Positions 36,575 to 45,785 are shown, counted from the first letter of the stretch. The stretch: 64,000 nt of DNA from an uncultured Collinsella sp. (GCA_900759335.1 CAAEUX010000005.1:1-64000), one strand, 5' to 3'. Notes: a model not told the origin generated them from the sequence alone. Numbers and translations: made by a program.

Positions 36575-36605
36575 AAAGGCGGCACCCATAACGGACGCCG
36601 CCTTT
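36575..36605 (-). terminator. Terminator of smpB
   Basis: AAAGGCGGC...GCCGCCTTT with a T-run on the minus strand. Confidence 0.9.
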
Positions 36606-36647
36606 GAGACATATGTGTCAGAACAGTAAGAAAGATGAGACGCCCGC

Positions 36648-36714
36648 AGTTGCGGTGAAATAGGGACTGAATGGCCCCTCAAACAGGCAAAACAGTCCGT
36701 ATTCCACCGCAACT
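36648..36714. repeat. 67-bp palindrome, family P, copy 2
   Basis: AGTTGCGGTGAAATAGGGAC and its near complement; located between the smpB stop and its terminator, so it is in the transcript. Confidence 0.85.
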
Positions 36715-36724
36715 TACAGAGTGC

Positions 36725-37195
36725 CTAGCGGTTGCGTTCCTTAAGGGCGCGGTCGATCTCGCGTTGGACATCACGCTTGGCCATGTCCTCGCGCTTGTCG
36801 TAGAGCTTCTTGCCGCGACCCAGACCCAGCAGCAGCTTTACGCGGCCGTCGGTATTAAAGTAGAGCTCCAACGGAACCAGCGCATAACCACGGTTGCGAA
36901 GTTTGCCGTCAAGAAAGTCGATCTCCTTGCGGTGCAGCAGCAGACGACGCCGACGGTCGGGATCGCGATTCCACACGCCACCATGGCTATAAGGGTGGAT
37001 ATGCAGTCCGACGAGCCAGCACTCGCCGCCACGAATCAGCGCAAAAGTGTCAGTGATCTGACAGGCGCGCTCGCGAATCGACTTGACCTCGGTGCCGCTC
37101 AGCTCAATACCGCACTCAAACGTCTCATCGATAAAGTACTCGTGATGTGCCGAGCGATTCTTGGAAATGAGTTTGCGCTCGCGCTTACTGGGCAT
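36725..37195 (-). CDS. smpB: SsrA-binding protein
   Basis: 156 aa partner of tmRNA in ribosome rescue. Typical: KLISKNRSAHHEYFIDETFECGIELSGTEVKSIR, GVWNRDPDRRRRLLLHRKEI, Lys/Arg-rich C-terminus (KREDMAKRDVQREIDRALK). Start ATG 37195 overlaps the stop of the TPR gene by 11 nt, so they are co-translated. ssrA itself is not in the window. Confidence 0.95.
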   Translation of the reverse strand: MPSKRERKLISKNRSAHHEYFIDETFECGIELSGTEVKSIRERACQITDTFALIRGGECWLVGLHIHPYSHGGVWNRDPDRRRRLLLHRKEIDFLDGKLRNRGYALVPLELYFNTDGRVKLLLGLGRGKKLYDKREDMAKRDVQREIDRALKERNR

Positions 37196-38102
37196 CGCCG
37201 GCCTCCTTGGCGCCATCGGCGTTTGAGCCCGCAGCCTCGCGCTTTGCCTTGCGCTCGGCATTGAGCTCGGCATCGCTCTCGCGCACCAGTTTGATAATCG
37301 CCGCGCAGGCCTCCTCGCCCACCAAGTCGCGAGCACGCACCGTCAGGCGCGTCGCCTCCTGCTTGTCGCCGTCGCTTGCAGCATCGGTCGCACACATGAT
37401 CAGGCAGATGGCGATCTCGGCCGAAGGTGAGGTCGGCACGCCCTGCAGGGCGAGCTCACCCATCACGTGGTCGTCGCTCTCATCAGCGGCATCCGGATAG
37501 GTGGTATGGATCTTGTTGAGCAGGCGCGTCGTATGCGCATCGTTGGGCGCCAGGCGCAGCGCCAGACGCGCGCAGCCCACGGCAGCCGAAACGTTCTCGG
37601 TCTCGGGCTCCAAGAAGTACTGACCTAGATTGGCGTAAGCGCGGGCGGCGCACTTGCCATCGCTTGCACGCTCCAGCACCGAGAACGAGAGCGATGCCCA
37701 TTCCTGCTTGTCCTCGAGTGCACGGAACAGCTCGGCCAGATCCAGGCGATAGTTGCAGTTCATGGGGTCCCAACGCACAGCCTGCATCAGGGCATTACGA
37801 GCGCTCACATAATCCTGCTGGCGAATGTAGGCAAACGCCATATCAGAGTACAGGCGGTCAAACGGCACCTCGACCTGCACGAGCTCGCGCGGATCCTTCT
37901 CCACGCGGCGATAGGCCAAGCGCTCAAACTTGCTATCGAAGCTAAAGTATTGGCGCTTCTCCTCCGTCTTGCACTCAGCGTCGATATACTCCTCGGCGAG
38001 CTCCACCAGACGCTCCAGCAGCGGCGTCGCCGTAGCCAGGTCGCCCTGCGCCAGATAGTTCTCGGCATACGTGATGTCTTGCAAGCTGATGGGCAGATCC
38101 AT
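37185..38102 (-). CDS. TPR-like repeat protein
   Basis: 305 aa, soluble. Helical repeats like tetratricopeptide units at about 95-240 (YSDMAFAYIRQQDYVSARNALMQAVRWDP, CARLALRLAPNDAHTTRLL) and a charged C-terminus. Such proteins bind partners; the partner is unknown. Start ATG 38102 with GAGGAG. Overlaps smpB by 11 nt. Confidence 0.8.
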   Translation of the reverse strand: MDLPISLQDITYAENYLAQGDLATATPLLERLVELAEEYIDAECKTEEKRQYFSFDSKFERLAYRRVEKDPRELVQVEVPFDRLYSDMAFAYIRQQDYVSARNALMQAVRWDPMNCNYRLDLAELFRALEDKQEWASLSFSVLERASDGKCAARAYANLGQYFLEPETENVSAAVGCARLALRLAPNDAHTTRLLNKIHTTYPDAADESDDHVMGELALQGVPTSPSAEIAICLIMCATDAASDGDKQEATRLTVRARDLVGEEACAAIIKLVRESDAELNAERKAKREAAGSNADGAKEAGDAQ

Positions 38103-38196
38103 GGCTACTCCTCGATCTGAGCGAAACACGGCAGGCGCCGTATATACGGTCAATACACAAAACCCGGGTCTCTTACGAGGCCCGGGCGTTCAATTT

Positions 38197-38273
38197 TGGT
38201 AGCCCGTACCAGATTCGAACTGGTGATCTCCGCCTTGAGAGGGCGGCGTCCTAAACCGCTAGACGAACGGGCC
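38197..38273 (-). tRNA. tRNA-Glu (CTC)
   Basis: Full cloverleaf: acceptor GGCCCGT/ACGGGCT, anticodon stem CCGCC/GGCGG with loop CTCTCAA giving anticodon CTC, T-loop GTTCGAATC, encoded CCA. Confidence 0.95.
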
Positions 38274-38290
38274 ATATGTAGCAAATGCAA

Positions 38291-38364
38291 TGGCTGGGAT
38301 GGAGGGAGTCGAACCCCCATTGACGGAACCAGAATCCGCTGTCCTGCCATTAGACGACATCCCA
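38291..38364 (-). tRNA. tRNA-Gln (CTG)
   Basis: Acceptor TGGGATG/CATCCCA, anticodon stem GCGGA/TCCGT with loop TTCTGGT giving anticodon CTG, T-loop GTTCGACTC, encoded CCA. It lies 17 bp upstream of tRNA-Glu, likely the same transcript. Confidence 0.95.
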
Positions 38365-38640
38365 ATGACTGCATCGCTGCGCTCGGCTGTGCCTTTGCGC
38401 AAGAAAGAAATATACGGGAAGTCTCGCTGTGACGCAAGCCCCAATTTTGACTTTTTTGAAATTCAGTCAAATTGGCCTAATTTAGTCCAACCCGTGAAGG
38501 ACCTGTGAAGCCGACCGCTGTACACGAAGGGCAAAACGCCGCGAGCGGTAGCCGTCAACCGTTGGCAGATTCTACCGCGAAAACGATAGCACCAGGCAAC
38601 ACAATCGAAGTATCAATGATCACGTAGATATCGAGGCGCC

Positions 38641-39051
38641 ATGGACGAAGAGCTTGATTACCTATGGGAGACCCTGGGCCTCGAGATCACTGCCGACCTT
38701 TGGCCCGAACGGGACAAAATTCACCCCACGTTACGCCCCGCCATTACTGTGGTGCAGGCAAAATACCGCCGTGCATCCTTTTTAATCATGCGGATGTCAT
38801 GGCACGCGGGACTCCCCGACCTTAAGCGAATCCAGGCAAGCCTCGTCGAGTTGTCCGGTATGCCGACCGTCATATCCGAGGCGCACCTGGAGCAGCGCCA
38901 GTGCGATCGACTGCAACAGCAGCGGATTCCCTTTATCTGCCCCGGCGTTCAGGCATATCTGCCCTTTATGGACGAGGAGTACTGGAGCGGCAAGCCCAAC
39001 AAACACGTAAAGGTCTACGATCCGCACGAATGGGCACAGCTGGCGGACTGA
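38641..39051 (+). CDS. Short hypothetical protein, possibly a truncated regulator
   Basis: 136 aa. The stretch RRASFLIMRMSW...ISEAHLEQRQCDRLQQQRIPFICPGVQAYLPFM resembles the N-terminal domain found ahead of a winged helix in some MarR-like regulators of gut bacteria. Here the frame stops after that domain and repeats follow, so the DNA-binding half seems lost. Start ATG 38641 without a strong ribosome binding site. The domain assignment is from memory of the family, not from a search. Confidence 0.55.
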   Translation: MDEELDYLWETLGLEITADLWPERDKIHPTLRPAITVVQAKYRRASFLIMRMSWHAGLPDLKRIQASLVELSGMPTVISEAHLEQRQCDRLQQQRIPFICPGVQAYLPFMDEEYWSGKPNKHVKVYDPHEWAQLAD

Positions 39052-39070
39052 CTGGGGCAGGCCCGCCGGC

Positions 39071-39240
39071 GGAAAGTGCGTCCCAGTTTTCAAGCTCAAA
39101 CTGGTCCCCACTTTCCCGTCGAGCCCTCAACCGGAAACCGTATCCCACAATCGAAGCTCAGAATGGGACGTGCTTTCCGCAACCGGCCACTTTGGGAAAG
39201 CGCATCCCATTCTGGAAGCGAATTCCGGGTCGCACTTTCC
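39071..39240. repeat. Array of three 46-bp palindromes, 62-bp period
   Basis: Units start at 39071, 39133 and 39195, each 46 bp. Arms are like GGAAAGTGCGTCCCA and TGGGACGTGCTTTCC. The 15-bp arm motif starts at 39071, 39102, 39133, 39164, 39195 and 39226, alternating in orientation every 31 bp exactly. Confidence 0.93.
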
Positions 39241-39247
39241 GCAGCCG

Positions 39248-39607
39248 CTACAGCAACGCCTCGGCCCAAGCCGCTTCCCTAAAGCCGGGAATCGCAAAGT
39301 CGTCGCCCACCAGCAGCGGACGCTTGACCAGCATGCCGTCGGTCGCCAGCAGCTCGTAGCACTCCCGATCCGTCATGCCCGCGTCCAGACGCGCCTTCAG
39401 GCCCAGCTCTCGATATTTCATGCCCGACGAATTAAAGAAACGCCGCACCGGCAGCCCCGAACGAGCAATCCAGGTCGCAAGCTCATCAGCCGTGGGATTG
39501 TCCAAAACGATATCGCGGTCGATATACTCAACCCCATGTTCGTCCAGCCATGCCTTGGCCTTCTTACAGGTCGAGCACTTGGGATATTCAACAAACAGTA
39601 CGGTCAT
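39248..39607 (-). CDS. ArsC/Spx-family thioredoxin-fold protein
   Basis: 119 aa with the ArsC/Spx fold: VEYPKCSTCKKAKAWLD with a CxxC (Cys 10, Cys 13), then KRPLLVGDD near the C-terminus. Closest to the YffB/Spx-like branch with unknown substrate; arsenate reduction or a redox-switch role are both possible. Start ATG 39607 with GGAGG. Confidence 0.85.
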   Translation of the reverse strand: MTVLFVEYPKCSTCKKAKAWLDEHGVEYIDRDIVLDNPTADELATWIARSGLPVRRFFNSSGMKYRELGLKARLDAGMTDRECYELLATDGMLVKRPLLVGDDFAIPGFREAAWAEALL

Positions 39608-39699
39608 GGGAATCCTCCGAATATAGATCGGCCAACGCAGGCACACGCCGCACGAGGCGCCTTCGTATGATGGGCCAATTGTAGCCCGCGGGTCACACG

Positions 39700-40752
39700 T
39701 TAAACGAACCGTACCCCGAATCCGCGCTTGATGAACGGCAGTAGCTCCATTGCTTCGGGCGTGATATGGCCCGCAACGTTCATGCGCTCGTCACCGGGAA
39801 GATCGACCCGCGCAATCTCAAGCTCGCCTTCGTAGCGCCCATATCCGCTATTGCTCACAGCGATCGACCCCGCCTTTCGCGGCAGGCCGGCTCCGGCATC
39901 CGTCGGCACGGAATCCGGCTTAAGCGTCGTACGTGACTCCTGAGACCTAAAGATGAGGACGCTCGAGTCGGGCCGGTCGTGATGAATCTGCCCGCGCACA
40001 TAGGCATAACCGGGCTCAAGCTCGCATTGCAGGTCCACGTATCCGGCGGAAACTTGAGCAAACTGCGCCCAGCCCGCATCGGATAGATCGGGGTCGCCGA
40101 CCAACACAATGTCGCAATCGGCGCCATGTGCAAGCTCAAGCATATTGAGAGCAACCTTTGACGCGCGACCGCGCTGCGCCTCGACCGTCGGCAGTCCCTC
40201 GAATACCGGCCCGCGAACGTTAGCATCACCCGGCACAAAAGCCATGATTTCGAATCCAAGCGCCGCAAGACGAAGATTCACCCGAGCAATGTCCTCCAGA
40301 GCTAAACCGGTATAAGGCTTGGGGTAAAAATTGTGGCAGGCGGCAAAACGAGTCACATCGGCACCGGCCTCACGCCACGATGCGATTTCATCAGAACTCA
40401 CCGTCGATGCATTGACCACAATGTGAAATACACCGGACAGCTCCGCGACCCGCTGGGCGCTAAAGCCATAGTCCAAACGAAGGTATTCCAACCCCAGATC
40501 GCGCAGGTCCTCGATGCGCTCAAGCCCGAGCAAATCGCACGTGCGAGGCCCCACATCGGCAATGAGCGCAATGCCGCGAGCGGAAAGCAGCGACAGCACA
40601 TGACGGACCTTATCGGCATACGCCGCTCCCCCATCCTCGGGAATATGCAGCGAGGTAAACGCATAGCGCGCCCCCGCCGCGGCACCACGCTCAATCGTCC
40701 GCTCGATATCCTGCAGAGGACTGGAAAGATAAATCGAAATACCTGTTTTCAC
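39700..40752 (-). CDS. mupG: MupG-type 6-phospho-N-acetylmuramidase
   Basis: 350 aa TIM-barrel protein of the former DUF871 group. MupG hydrolyses MurNAc-6-phosphate-containing disaccharides to GlcNAc and MurNAc-6P. Typical features: N-terminal GISIYLSS, LRLDYGF, HNFYPKPYTGL, LVGDPDLS and a C-terminal barrel-like extension. Last gene of murR-murQ-murP-mupG, 117 bp after murP. Confidence 0.88.
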   Translation of the reverse strand: MKTGISIYLSSPLQDIERTIERGAAAGARYAFTSLHIPEDGGAAYADKVRHVLSLLSARGIALIADVGPRTCDLLGLERIEDLRDLGLEYLRLDYGFSAQRVAELSGVFHIVVNASTVSSDEIASWREAGADVTRFAACHNFYPKPYTGLALEDIARVNLRLAALGFEIMAFVPGDANVRGPVFEGLPTVEAQRGRASKVALNMLELAHGADCDIVLVGDPDLSDAGWAQFAQVSAGYVDLQCELEPGYAYVRGQIHHDRPDSSVLIFRSQESRTTLKPDSVPTDAGAGLPRKAGSIAVSNSGYGRYEGELEIARVDLPGDERMNVAGHITPEAMELLPFIKRGFGVRFV

Positions 40753-40869
40753 GCTTCAACGCTCCTTTAAAAAAGGCCGGCGGAGCAGTTAGCCCCGCCG
40801 GCACAACCATAGCATCAAGAGATCTGCGGCACGTCAAGACGCTCGAATGACATGGCGCACAGCATCAGG

Positions 40870-42300
40870 CTACTCGCCAAAGAACTCGTTGATCTTCTGC
40901 TCGTCGACGCCGAAGAACCACGTCAGGACAAAGCCGGCGGCATAAGCAAGCAGCATAGCGGCAACGTAGCCGAGCTGCTGACCAGGAACGACGATCAACA
41001 GGCCAAACAGACCGGAAACGCCCTGAGAAACCGTGCCGATGTGAAGCAGTGCTGCAAGCGCGCCGCCAAATCCGGCACCCAGGCAGGCCGTCACAAACGG
41101 ACGAACGAGCGGCAGCGTAACGGCGTACATCAGAGGCTCGCCCACGCCCAGGATGCCAACGGGGATGGACTCGGCGACGTACTTCTTGAGCTTGGCGTTC
41201 TTGGTCTTAAAGTACAGCGCCAAACCGGCACCGACCTGGCCGCCGCCAGCCATCATAAGGATGGGCAGCAGGTAATTGATGCCCTTGGTAGCGCCGTCGG
41301 GATCGTTGAGCATAGCGTGGATCGGCGTGAGCGCCTGATGCAGGCCGACGGACACCAGAGGCAAGAAGCCTGCCGACAGGATATAGCCACCCAGGACGCC
41401 CAGCTTCTCGAAGATAAAGGTGAGGACGCTAAAGATGGCAGTCGTCAGCCATGCGCCAACCGGCTGGATGACGAGCATCAGAGCAAAGGCGCCGATGATG
41501 AGCACCAGCAGCGGGGACAAGAACGTGTCGAGTGCGTTGGGCATAACCTTGCGAATCTGACGCTCCATCCAGGCAAAAAATGCGCCAGCGATGAGAGCCG
41601 CGATCATGCCGCCCGCTGCGGGGTTGTACTGCGCACCGGTGAGGGGCAGCAGAATGGCAGTGGCAGGATCAGCCGCGCCAGGCGCAAGCAGGGGCATGGC
41701 ACTGTTGGCGATACACATCATGCCGGCGATGCCGCCCAGCGCAGCGGAGCCACCAAACTCACGTGCCGCGTTATAGCCCACCAAGATGGGCAGATAGGCA
41801 AACAGGGCCCAGCCCATGGAACGAATGCCCTGGTACCACCACTCGCCCGCAAGCGCGCCTGCCGTCGAGACGTTAATGACGTTGCAGATACCGTTGATGA
41901 GGCCAGCCGCAATGATGCCGGGAAGCAGGGCGACGAAGACATTGGAAATCTTCTTGAGGAAGGCCTGAACCGGCTTAGACTCGTACTTGGCCTTCTGTGC
42001 GGCCTTGTTTGTGGCCGCAGCGTCAACCACGCTCTCGTCAGCAACGCCTTTCGCAAGGCCGGTGAGCTTGGAGAACTCCTCGAGCACCTTATTCACCTTG
42101 CCCGGACCCAGCACGATCTGCATCGTGTCATCCTCAACCAGGCCCATCACGCCGTCGAGCGCCTTAATACCCTCCGTGTCGACGTTGCCCGTGTCTTTGA
42201 CGGTCACGCGCAGGCGCGTCATGCACGCCGCGTTTGCGAGCACGTTGTCTTTACCGCCCAAAAGGTCCAGCAGCTTTTGAGCCAGCTCTTTGTTCGTCAT
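40870..42300 (-). CDS. murP: PTS transporter IIBC, N-acetylmuramic acid type
   Basis: 476 aa. EIIB domain first (phospho-Cys 26 in AACMTRLRV), then an EIIC domain with about ten membrane segments (GIIAAGLINGICNVINV; GGIAGMMC; LGVGEPLMYAVTLPL). No EIIA domain, so it borrows one. The murQ and mupG neighbours point to MurNAc or a MurNAc disaccharide; the domain alone also fits sucrose/trehalose-type PTS. Confidence 0.9.
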   Translation of the reverse strand: MTNKELAQKLLDLLGGKDNVLANAACMTRLRVTVKDTGNVDTEGIKALDGVMGLVEDDTMQIVLGPGKVNKVLEEFSKLTGLAKGVADESVVDAAATNKAAQKAKYESKPVQAFLKKISNVFVALLPGIIAAGLINGICNVINVSTAGALAGEWWYQGIRSMGWALFAYLPILVGYNAAREFGGSAALGGIAGMMCIANSAMPLLAPGAADPATAILLPLTGAQYNPAAGGMIAALIAGAFFAWMERQIRKVMPNALDTFLSPLLVLIIGAFALMLVIQPVGAWLTTAIFSVLTFIFEKLGVLGGYILSAGFLPLVSVGLHQALTPIHAMLNDPDGATKGINYLLPILMMAGGGQVGAGLALYFKTKNAKLKKYVAESIPVGILGVGEPLMYAVTLPLVRPFVTACLGAGFGGALAALLHIGTVSQGVSGLFGLLIVVPGQQLGYVAAMLLAYAAGFVLTWFFGVDEQKINEFFGE

Positions 42301-42357
42301 AACTCCTCCTTGTATTGGGTATCTCGTCTAGATGTCATATCAGCTCACGCCGTGCAC

Positions 42358-43281
42358 CTATTGGGCATCGGCATTGCTCTTCTCATGGCCACTCACCGCA
42401 GTACGGACATGGCCGTGCGCCCGTTCAAGAGCTACCGCAGCCTGCTCGGCATCGCAGTCCAACAGCACCGAGACAATAGCGGTTTTTACGTGGCCGCCGG
42501 CATCCGCAAGCGCCTGAACAGCGCGCTCGCGCGTGCAGTCGGTCGCTTCCATCACGATGTTCTGGCCGCGCACCACCAACTTCTCGTTCGTCTGCTGCAC
42601 ATCGACCATCAGGTTTTGGTACACCTTGCCAATCTTGACCATGGCACCGGTCGAAATCATGTTAAGAATGAGCTTTTGGACCGTTCCCGCCTTGAGCCTC
42701 GTTGAGCCGGTCAGCACCTCGGGACCGGGCACGGGCTCAATGGCAAGATCTGCGCTCTCCCCGATCTTCGACCCTTGGTTACAGGCAATTGCAATGGTCT
42801 TGCACCCAGTTGCCTTGGCGTACACAAGGCCGCCCACCACATAGGGAGTACGACCGCTTGCCGCCAGGCCAACGACAAGATCCTTGTCCGAGAGTCCACG
42901 CTCCCGCAGGTCGCTCGCGCCAAGCTCCTCGCTGTCTTCGGCACCTTCGACAGCCTTGATAAACGCCGTCTCGCCCCCGGCAATGAGCCCGACAACCAGA
43001 TCGGGCGATACGCCAAACGTAGGCGGGCACTCCGAAGCGTCAAGCACGCCCAAACGACCACTAGTGCCCGCGCCCATGTAAAAGACGCGACCGCCGCGCT
43101 CAAGCGCCTCGGCAGCCCAGTCGATTGCCGTGGCAACCTGTGGCAACACTTTCGTAACCGACTGGACGGCGCGAAGGTCCTCATCGTTCATCGTCGTGAC
43201 GATTTGCAGCGATGTCATCGTGTCGAGTTCCATTGACTTTTGATTTCGCTGTTCTGTCGTGAATTTCGTTAAATCAAGCAT
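42358..43281 (-). CDS. murQ: N-acetylmuramic acid 6-phosphate etherase
   Basis: 307 aa SIS-domain lyase that splits MurNAc-6P into GlcNAc-6P and lactate. Motifs: GAGTSGRLGVLDASECPPTFG with the catalytic Glu, GLAASGRTPYV, GSTRLKAGTVQK and the C-terminal helical bundle. Start ATG 43281 with GAGGTG; 10 nt after murR. Confidence 0.95.
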   Translation of the reverse strand: MLDLTKFTTEQRNQKSMELDTMTSLQIVTTMNDEDLRAVQSVTKVLPQVATAIDWAAEALERGGRVFYMGAGTSGRLGVLDASECPPTFGVSPDLVVGLIAGGETAFIKAVEGAEDSEELGASDLRERGLSDKDLVVGLAASGRTPYVVGGLVYAKATGCKTIAIACNQGSKIGESADLAIEPVPGPEVLTGSTRLKAGTVQKLILNMISTGAMVKIGKVYQNLMVDVQQTNEKLVVRGQNIVMEATDCTRERAVQALADAGGHVKTAIVSVLLDCDAEQAAVALERAHGHVRTAVSGHEKSNADAQ

Positions 43282-43291
43282 TTCATTCACC

Positions 43292-44152
43292 TCATCTTTC
43301 CTGTTTCTCGATGTAGTTTTGCTTGATGGCATGCGTCGCCCGTTCGTAATCGCTCGCAACGTAAGCAGCGTAGAGGGCATCGACAACCATAAGCTGGGCC
43401 ATACGCGAGGCCATGGCACCGCTGCGGACCAAGGGCTCGCTTGCAGCAACGCCGAGCACGGCATCGGCCACGGTGGCAAGCTTGGACGATCCGTCTACCT
43501 TGGTCACGGCCACAACGGGACAGTTGTGGCGTTGGGCCTCGGCAGTGCAGTCCAGCACTTCTTGCGTTAAGCCCGAGTAGCTAAAAGCAATGCCGATATC
43601 GCCTTCGTGCATGTTCTTGGCGCACAAGAGTTGGTCGTGCCAGTCATCGTACAGATGGCATTCCTTGTCGACACGCATGAGCTTTTGTGCCAGATCGTGA
43701 GCAACTAAGCGAGAAGCACCAATACCGAACAGATTGACCATGCGCGCCTGCTTAAGATAGGCTGCGCATCGTTCCAAAACGGTGTAATCGAGTGTTCGTG
43801 CCGTCGCCTCGATCGTGCGCACGTTGCTTTTCATCACCTTCCCCACGATTCGCTCGACGCTGTCATCCACGGAGATGTCCTCGAGGGCAACGTCCTTTCT
43901 GTCGCCCAAGAGCGCAAGTTCGGCAATCAGTTCGCGCTGAAACTCCTTGTAGCCCGCAAAACCCAAACGCTTGCAAAAGCGCAAAATGCTCGAGGGCGAG
44001 GAGAACGTGGCATCGGCAAGACCGCGGACGGACAGTCCGACCACCTCATGCGGATGAGCGCTCACATATGCGATGACATTGCGCTCTGCCGGGCTCGCGC
44101 TGAGCTCACGCTCACGAAGCCTTAAAAGCAATCCGTTTGCCATCTCAAACAC
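43292..44152 (-). CDS. murR: RpiR-family regulator of the MurNAc operon
   Basis: 286 aa. N-terminal helix-turn-helix (LADATFSSPSSILRFCKRLGF) and C-terminal SIS sugar-phosphate domain (GIGASRLVAHDLAQK, AFSYSGLTQEVL). First gene of the operon, so it probably controls its own transcript, with MurNAc-6P as likely ligand (known for E. coli MurR). Symbol by context. Confidence 0.87.
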   Translation of the reverse strand: MFEMANGLLLRLRERELSASPAERNVIAYVSAHPHEVVGLSVRGLADATFSSPSSILRFCKRLGFAGYKEFQRELIAELALLGDRKDVALEDISVDDSVERIVGKVMKSNVRTIEATARTLDYTVLERCAAYLKQARMVNLFGIGASRLVAHDLAQKLMRVDKECHLYDDWHDQLLCAKNMHEGDIGIAFSYSGLTQEVLDCTAEAQRHNCPVVAVTKVDGSSKLATVADAVLGVAASEPLVRSGAMASRMAQLMVVDALYAAYVASDYERATHAIKQNYIEKQER

Positions 44153-44240
44153 CTCCGTTGAGAAGAATTAAAGACCAAAGAATGATTCGTACCGGATATA
44201 AACAGCTTTTACGGTACATTGTGCCGCATCATGGCGCACA

Positions 44241-44268
44241 AGGGGCGAGCGTTCTACCGCTCGCCCCT
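44241..44268 (-). terminator. Hairpin after the VanZ-like gene
   Basis: AGGGGCGAGCG/CGCTCGCCCCT around a short loop; T-run is weak. Confidence 0.6.
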
Positions 44269-44340
44269 CAAATCCGACCGCTCGGAAATACACGCGACAC
44301 AAAATGATTCATCGAGGTCGCATTATTCGTAACAGAGTTG

Positions 44341-44919
44341 TTAACGGCGTCTCGCATGGACGCCGATGGGGCGCGTCACGTGGTGCACCCATGCGGAGAC
44401 CAGCAATACCAACAGCATGGCGGTGACATAGCCCGCGGCATCGAAGCCCAGGTCGATCATGTCGAAATGACGACCGGGAACAAAAATCTTGTGCACTTGG
44501 TCACCGACAGAGCAGACGGCGCAAAAGAGCAGAGCGAGTACGTACCGGAATCGCGCGCACGGCAGGCGCTCGTCCAGGCATGCCGCTGTCGCCGAAGCAA
44601 ACAGTCCTACAAAAAAGAACTCAACGGTATGTGCGACGCGACGAATGTTGGCACCCATCCACAGACGAACGGGCGCAAGCGGGTCGGGATGAACGGTGGC
44701 AGTCATCGAATCCGTGCCCTCGACGGCATCCCCCGCCTGGGACTCCTGCGCGGCGTCGGGCCGCACGTCCGCAGCCCGTCCTTCCACCGCACGCGCGGTG
44801 GACTCGCTGAGCGACGAGGTCTGCTCCACGTTTTGCTCCGTCAGTATCCAAATACTTGCCAGCGTCACGACCAGCAGGACAACCGAAATCCATCCGACTA
44901 TGTGCTTCACACGCGCCAA
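44341..44919 (-). CDS. VanZ-family membrane protein
   Basis: 192 aa. N-terminal membrane segment, a Ser/Ala/Glu-rich exported loop, then three further segments with the VanZ-like pattern RRVAHTVEFFFVGLF and DQVHKIFVPGRHFDMIDLGFD. Relatives affect glycopeptide sensitivity or envelope functions; role here unknown. Start is TTG 44919 with GGAGG 6 nt upstream. Confidence 0.82.
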   Translation of the reverse strand: MARVKHIVGWISVVLLVVTLASIWILTEQNVEQTSSLSESTARAVEGRAADVRPDAAQESQAGDAVEGTDSMTATVHPDPLAPVRLWMGANIRRVAHTVEFFFVGLFASATAACLDERLPCARFRYVLALLFCAVCSVGDQVHKIFVPGRHFDMIDLGFDAAGYVTAMLLVLLVSAWVHHVTRPIGVHARRR

Positions 44920-45005
44920 GGGCTAACCTCCGTCATTTTTTGAGCAGCAGCGAGTGTACCCCCAAACGCGGTTGTCGCCGTAGCGAAATCCAAAATGTTC
45001 GAATC

Positions 45006-45031
45006 GGGGCGCCAAAGGACCGTGGCGCCCC
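45006..45031 (-). terminator. Terminator of the recombinase gene
   Basis: GGGGCGCCA/TGGCGCCCC arms start at the stop codon itself; weak T content. Confidence 0.6.
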
Positions 45032-45636
45032 TACTCCATCTCGCGCATCCAACGATCGAACGTCCCCACGCACACGCCTAGCCGCTTTGCCGCCTGGCTC
45101 CGCGTGATATCACCCGCCTCGTAGGTATCGCGCACCAGCTCGAATTGCGGAGGACAGGGCTTGCGGGGCCGGCCAAAGCGCACGCCGCGCGCTCGCGCCG
45201 CTGCAATGCCCTCGGCTTGGCGCCGGTGAATATTCTCGCGCTCCACCTGCGCCACATAGCTCAGCAGCTGCAAAACAATATCGGCAATCAACGCGCTCGT
45301 CACGTCCGACCCACCACAGTCTCTGGCGCGCGTGTCGAGCAATGGCATGTCCAGCACCACGATGGCGACGCCGAGCTCTTTGGTTATGCACCGCCATTCC
45401 TCGAGGATCTCGCTGTAGTTACGGCCCAACCGATCAATGGAAAGTACCACCAGCACATCACCGGAATCCAACGCGCACAGCAGCTCGCGATACCGCGGTC
45501 GATCGAAGTCCTTGCCGCTCGCATGATCGGCAAAGATATTCGCCGGTTCCACGCCATAGGCGCCCAGCGCATCCAGCTGCCGATTCAGATTTTGATCACG
45601 CGAGCTCACCCGCGCATACCCGTACACCGTTGTCAT
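45031..45636 (-). CDS. Serine recombinase, resolvase/invertase family
   Basis: 201 aa. YGYARVSS holds the catalytic Ser, followed by SIDRLGRNYSEILEEW and the RxxR region QVERENIHRRQAEGIAAAR; C-terminal helix-turn-helix (TRSQAAKRLGVCVGTFDRWMRE). Small enough to be a resolvase or DNA invertase, not a large integrase. Start ATG 45636. No transposase or obvious inversion cassette adjoins it. A 39-bp palindrome with a second copy at 57881 lies 20 bp upstream and is a candidate site. Confidence 0.93.
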   Translation of the reverse strand: MTTVYGYARVSSRDQNLNRQLDALGAYGVEPANIFADHASGKDFDRPRYRELLCALDSGDVLVVLSIDRLGRNYSEILEEWRCITKELGVAIVVLDMPLLDTRARDCGGSDVTSALIADIVLQLLSYVAQVERENIHRRQAEGIAAARARGVRFGRPRKPCPPQFELVRDTYEAGDITRSQAAKRLGVCVGTFDRWMREME

Positions 45637-45655
45637 CTCATCCCCGCTCTCTCGT

Positions 45656-45699
45656 AAACCTCCCAAGAAGGAATAGGTTTATTTTGGTAGGTTTTATCT
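45656..45699. repeat. Palindrome family R, copy 1, upstream of the recombinase
   Basis: AAACCTCCCAA (45656-45666) and TTGGTAGGTTT (45684-45694) with AGGTTTATTTTGG between them and TTATCT after. Copy 2 is at 57881-57923. Confidence 0.8.
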
Positions 45700-45756
45700 C
45701 CCCTACAGCAGGCGGAAGACGCAAGCGCGCGAGCGGCAAGATGATTGAACCGCCAC

Positions 45757-45785
45757 AAAAAAGGCGGCCCCAAAAGACCGCCCCG
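45757..45785 (-). terminator. Terminator of rnr
   Basis: GGCGG/CCGCC stem followed by CTTTTTTGTGG on the minus strand. Confidence 0.8.

Noticed and set aside
38393..38402. Further copy of the island palindrome near the tRNAs
   Set aside because: Only TTGCGCAA matches (TTTGCGCAAG); the outer bases and the -10 at 19 nt are absent.
45031..45636. Prophage or transposon around the serine recombinase
   Set aside because: Neighbours are VanZ-like and RNase R genes; no transposase, phage genes or terminal repeats were found.
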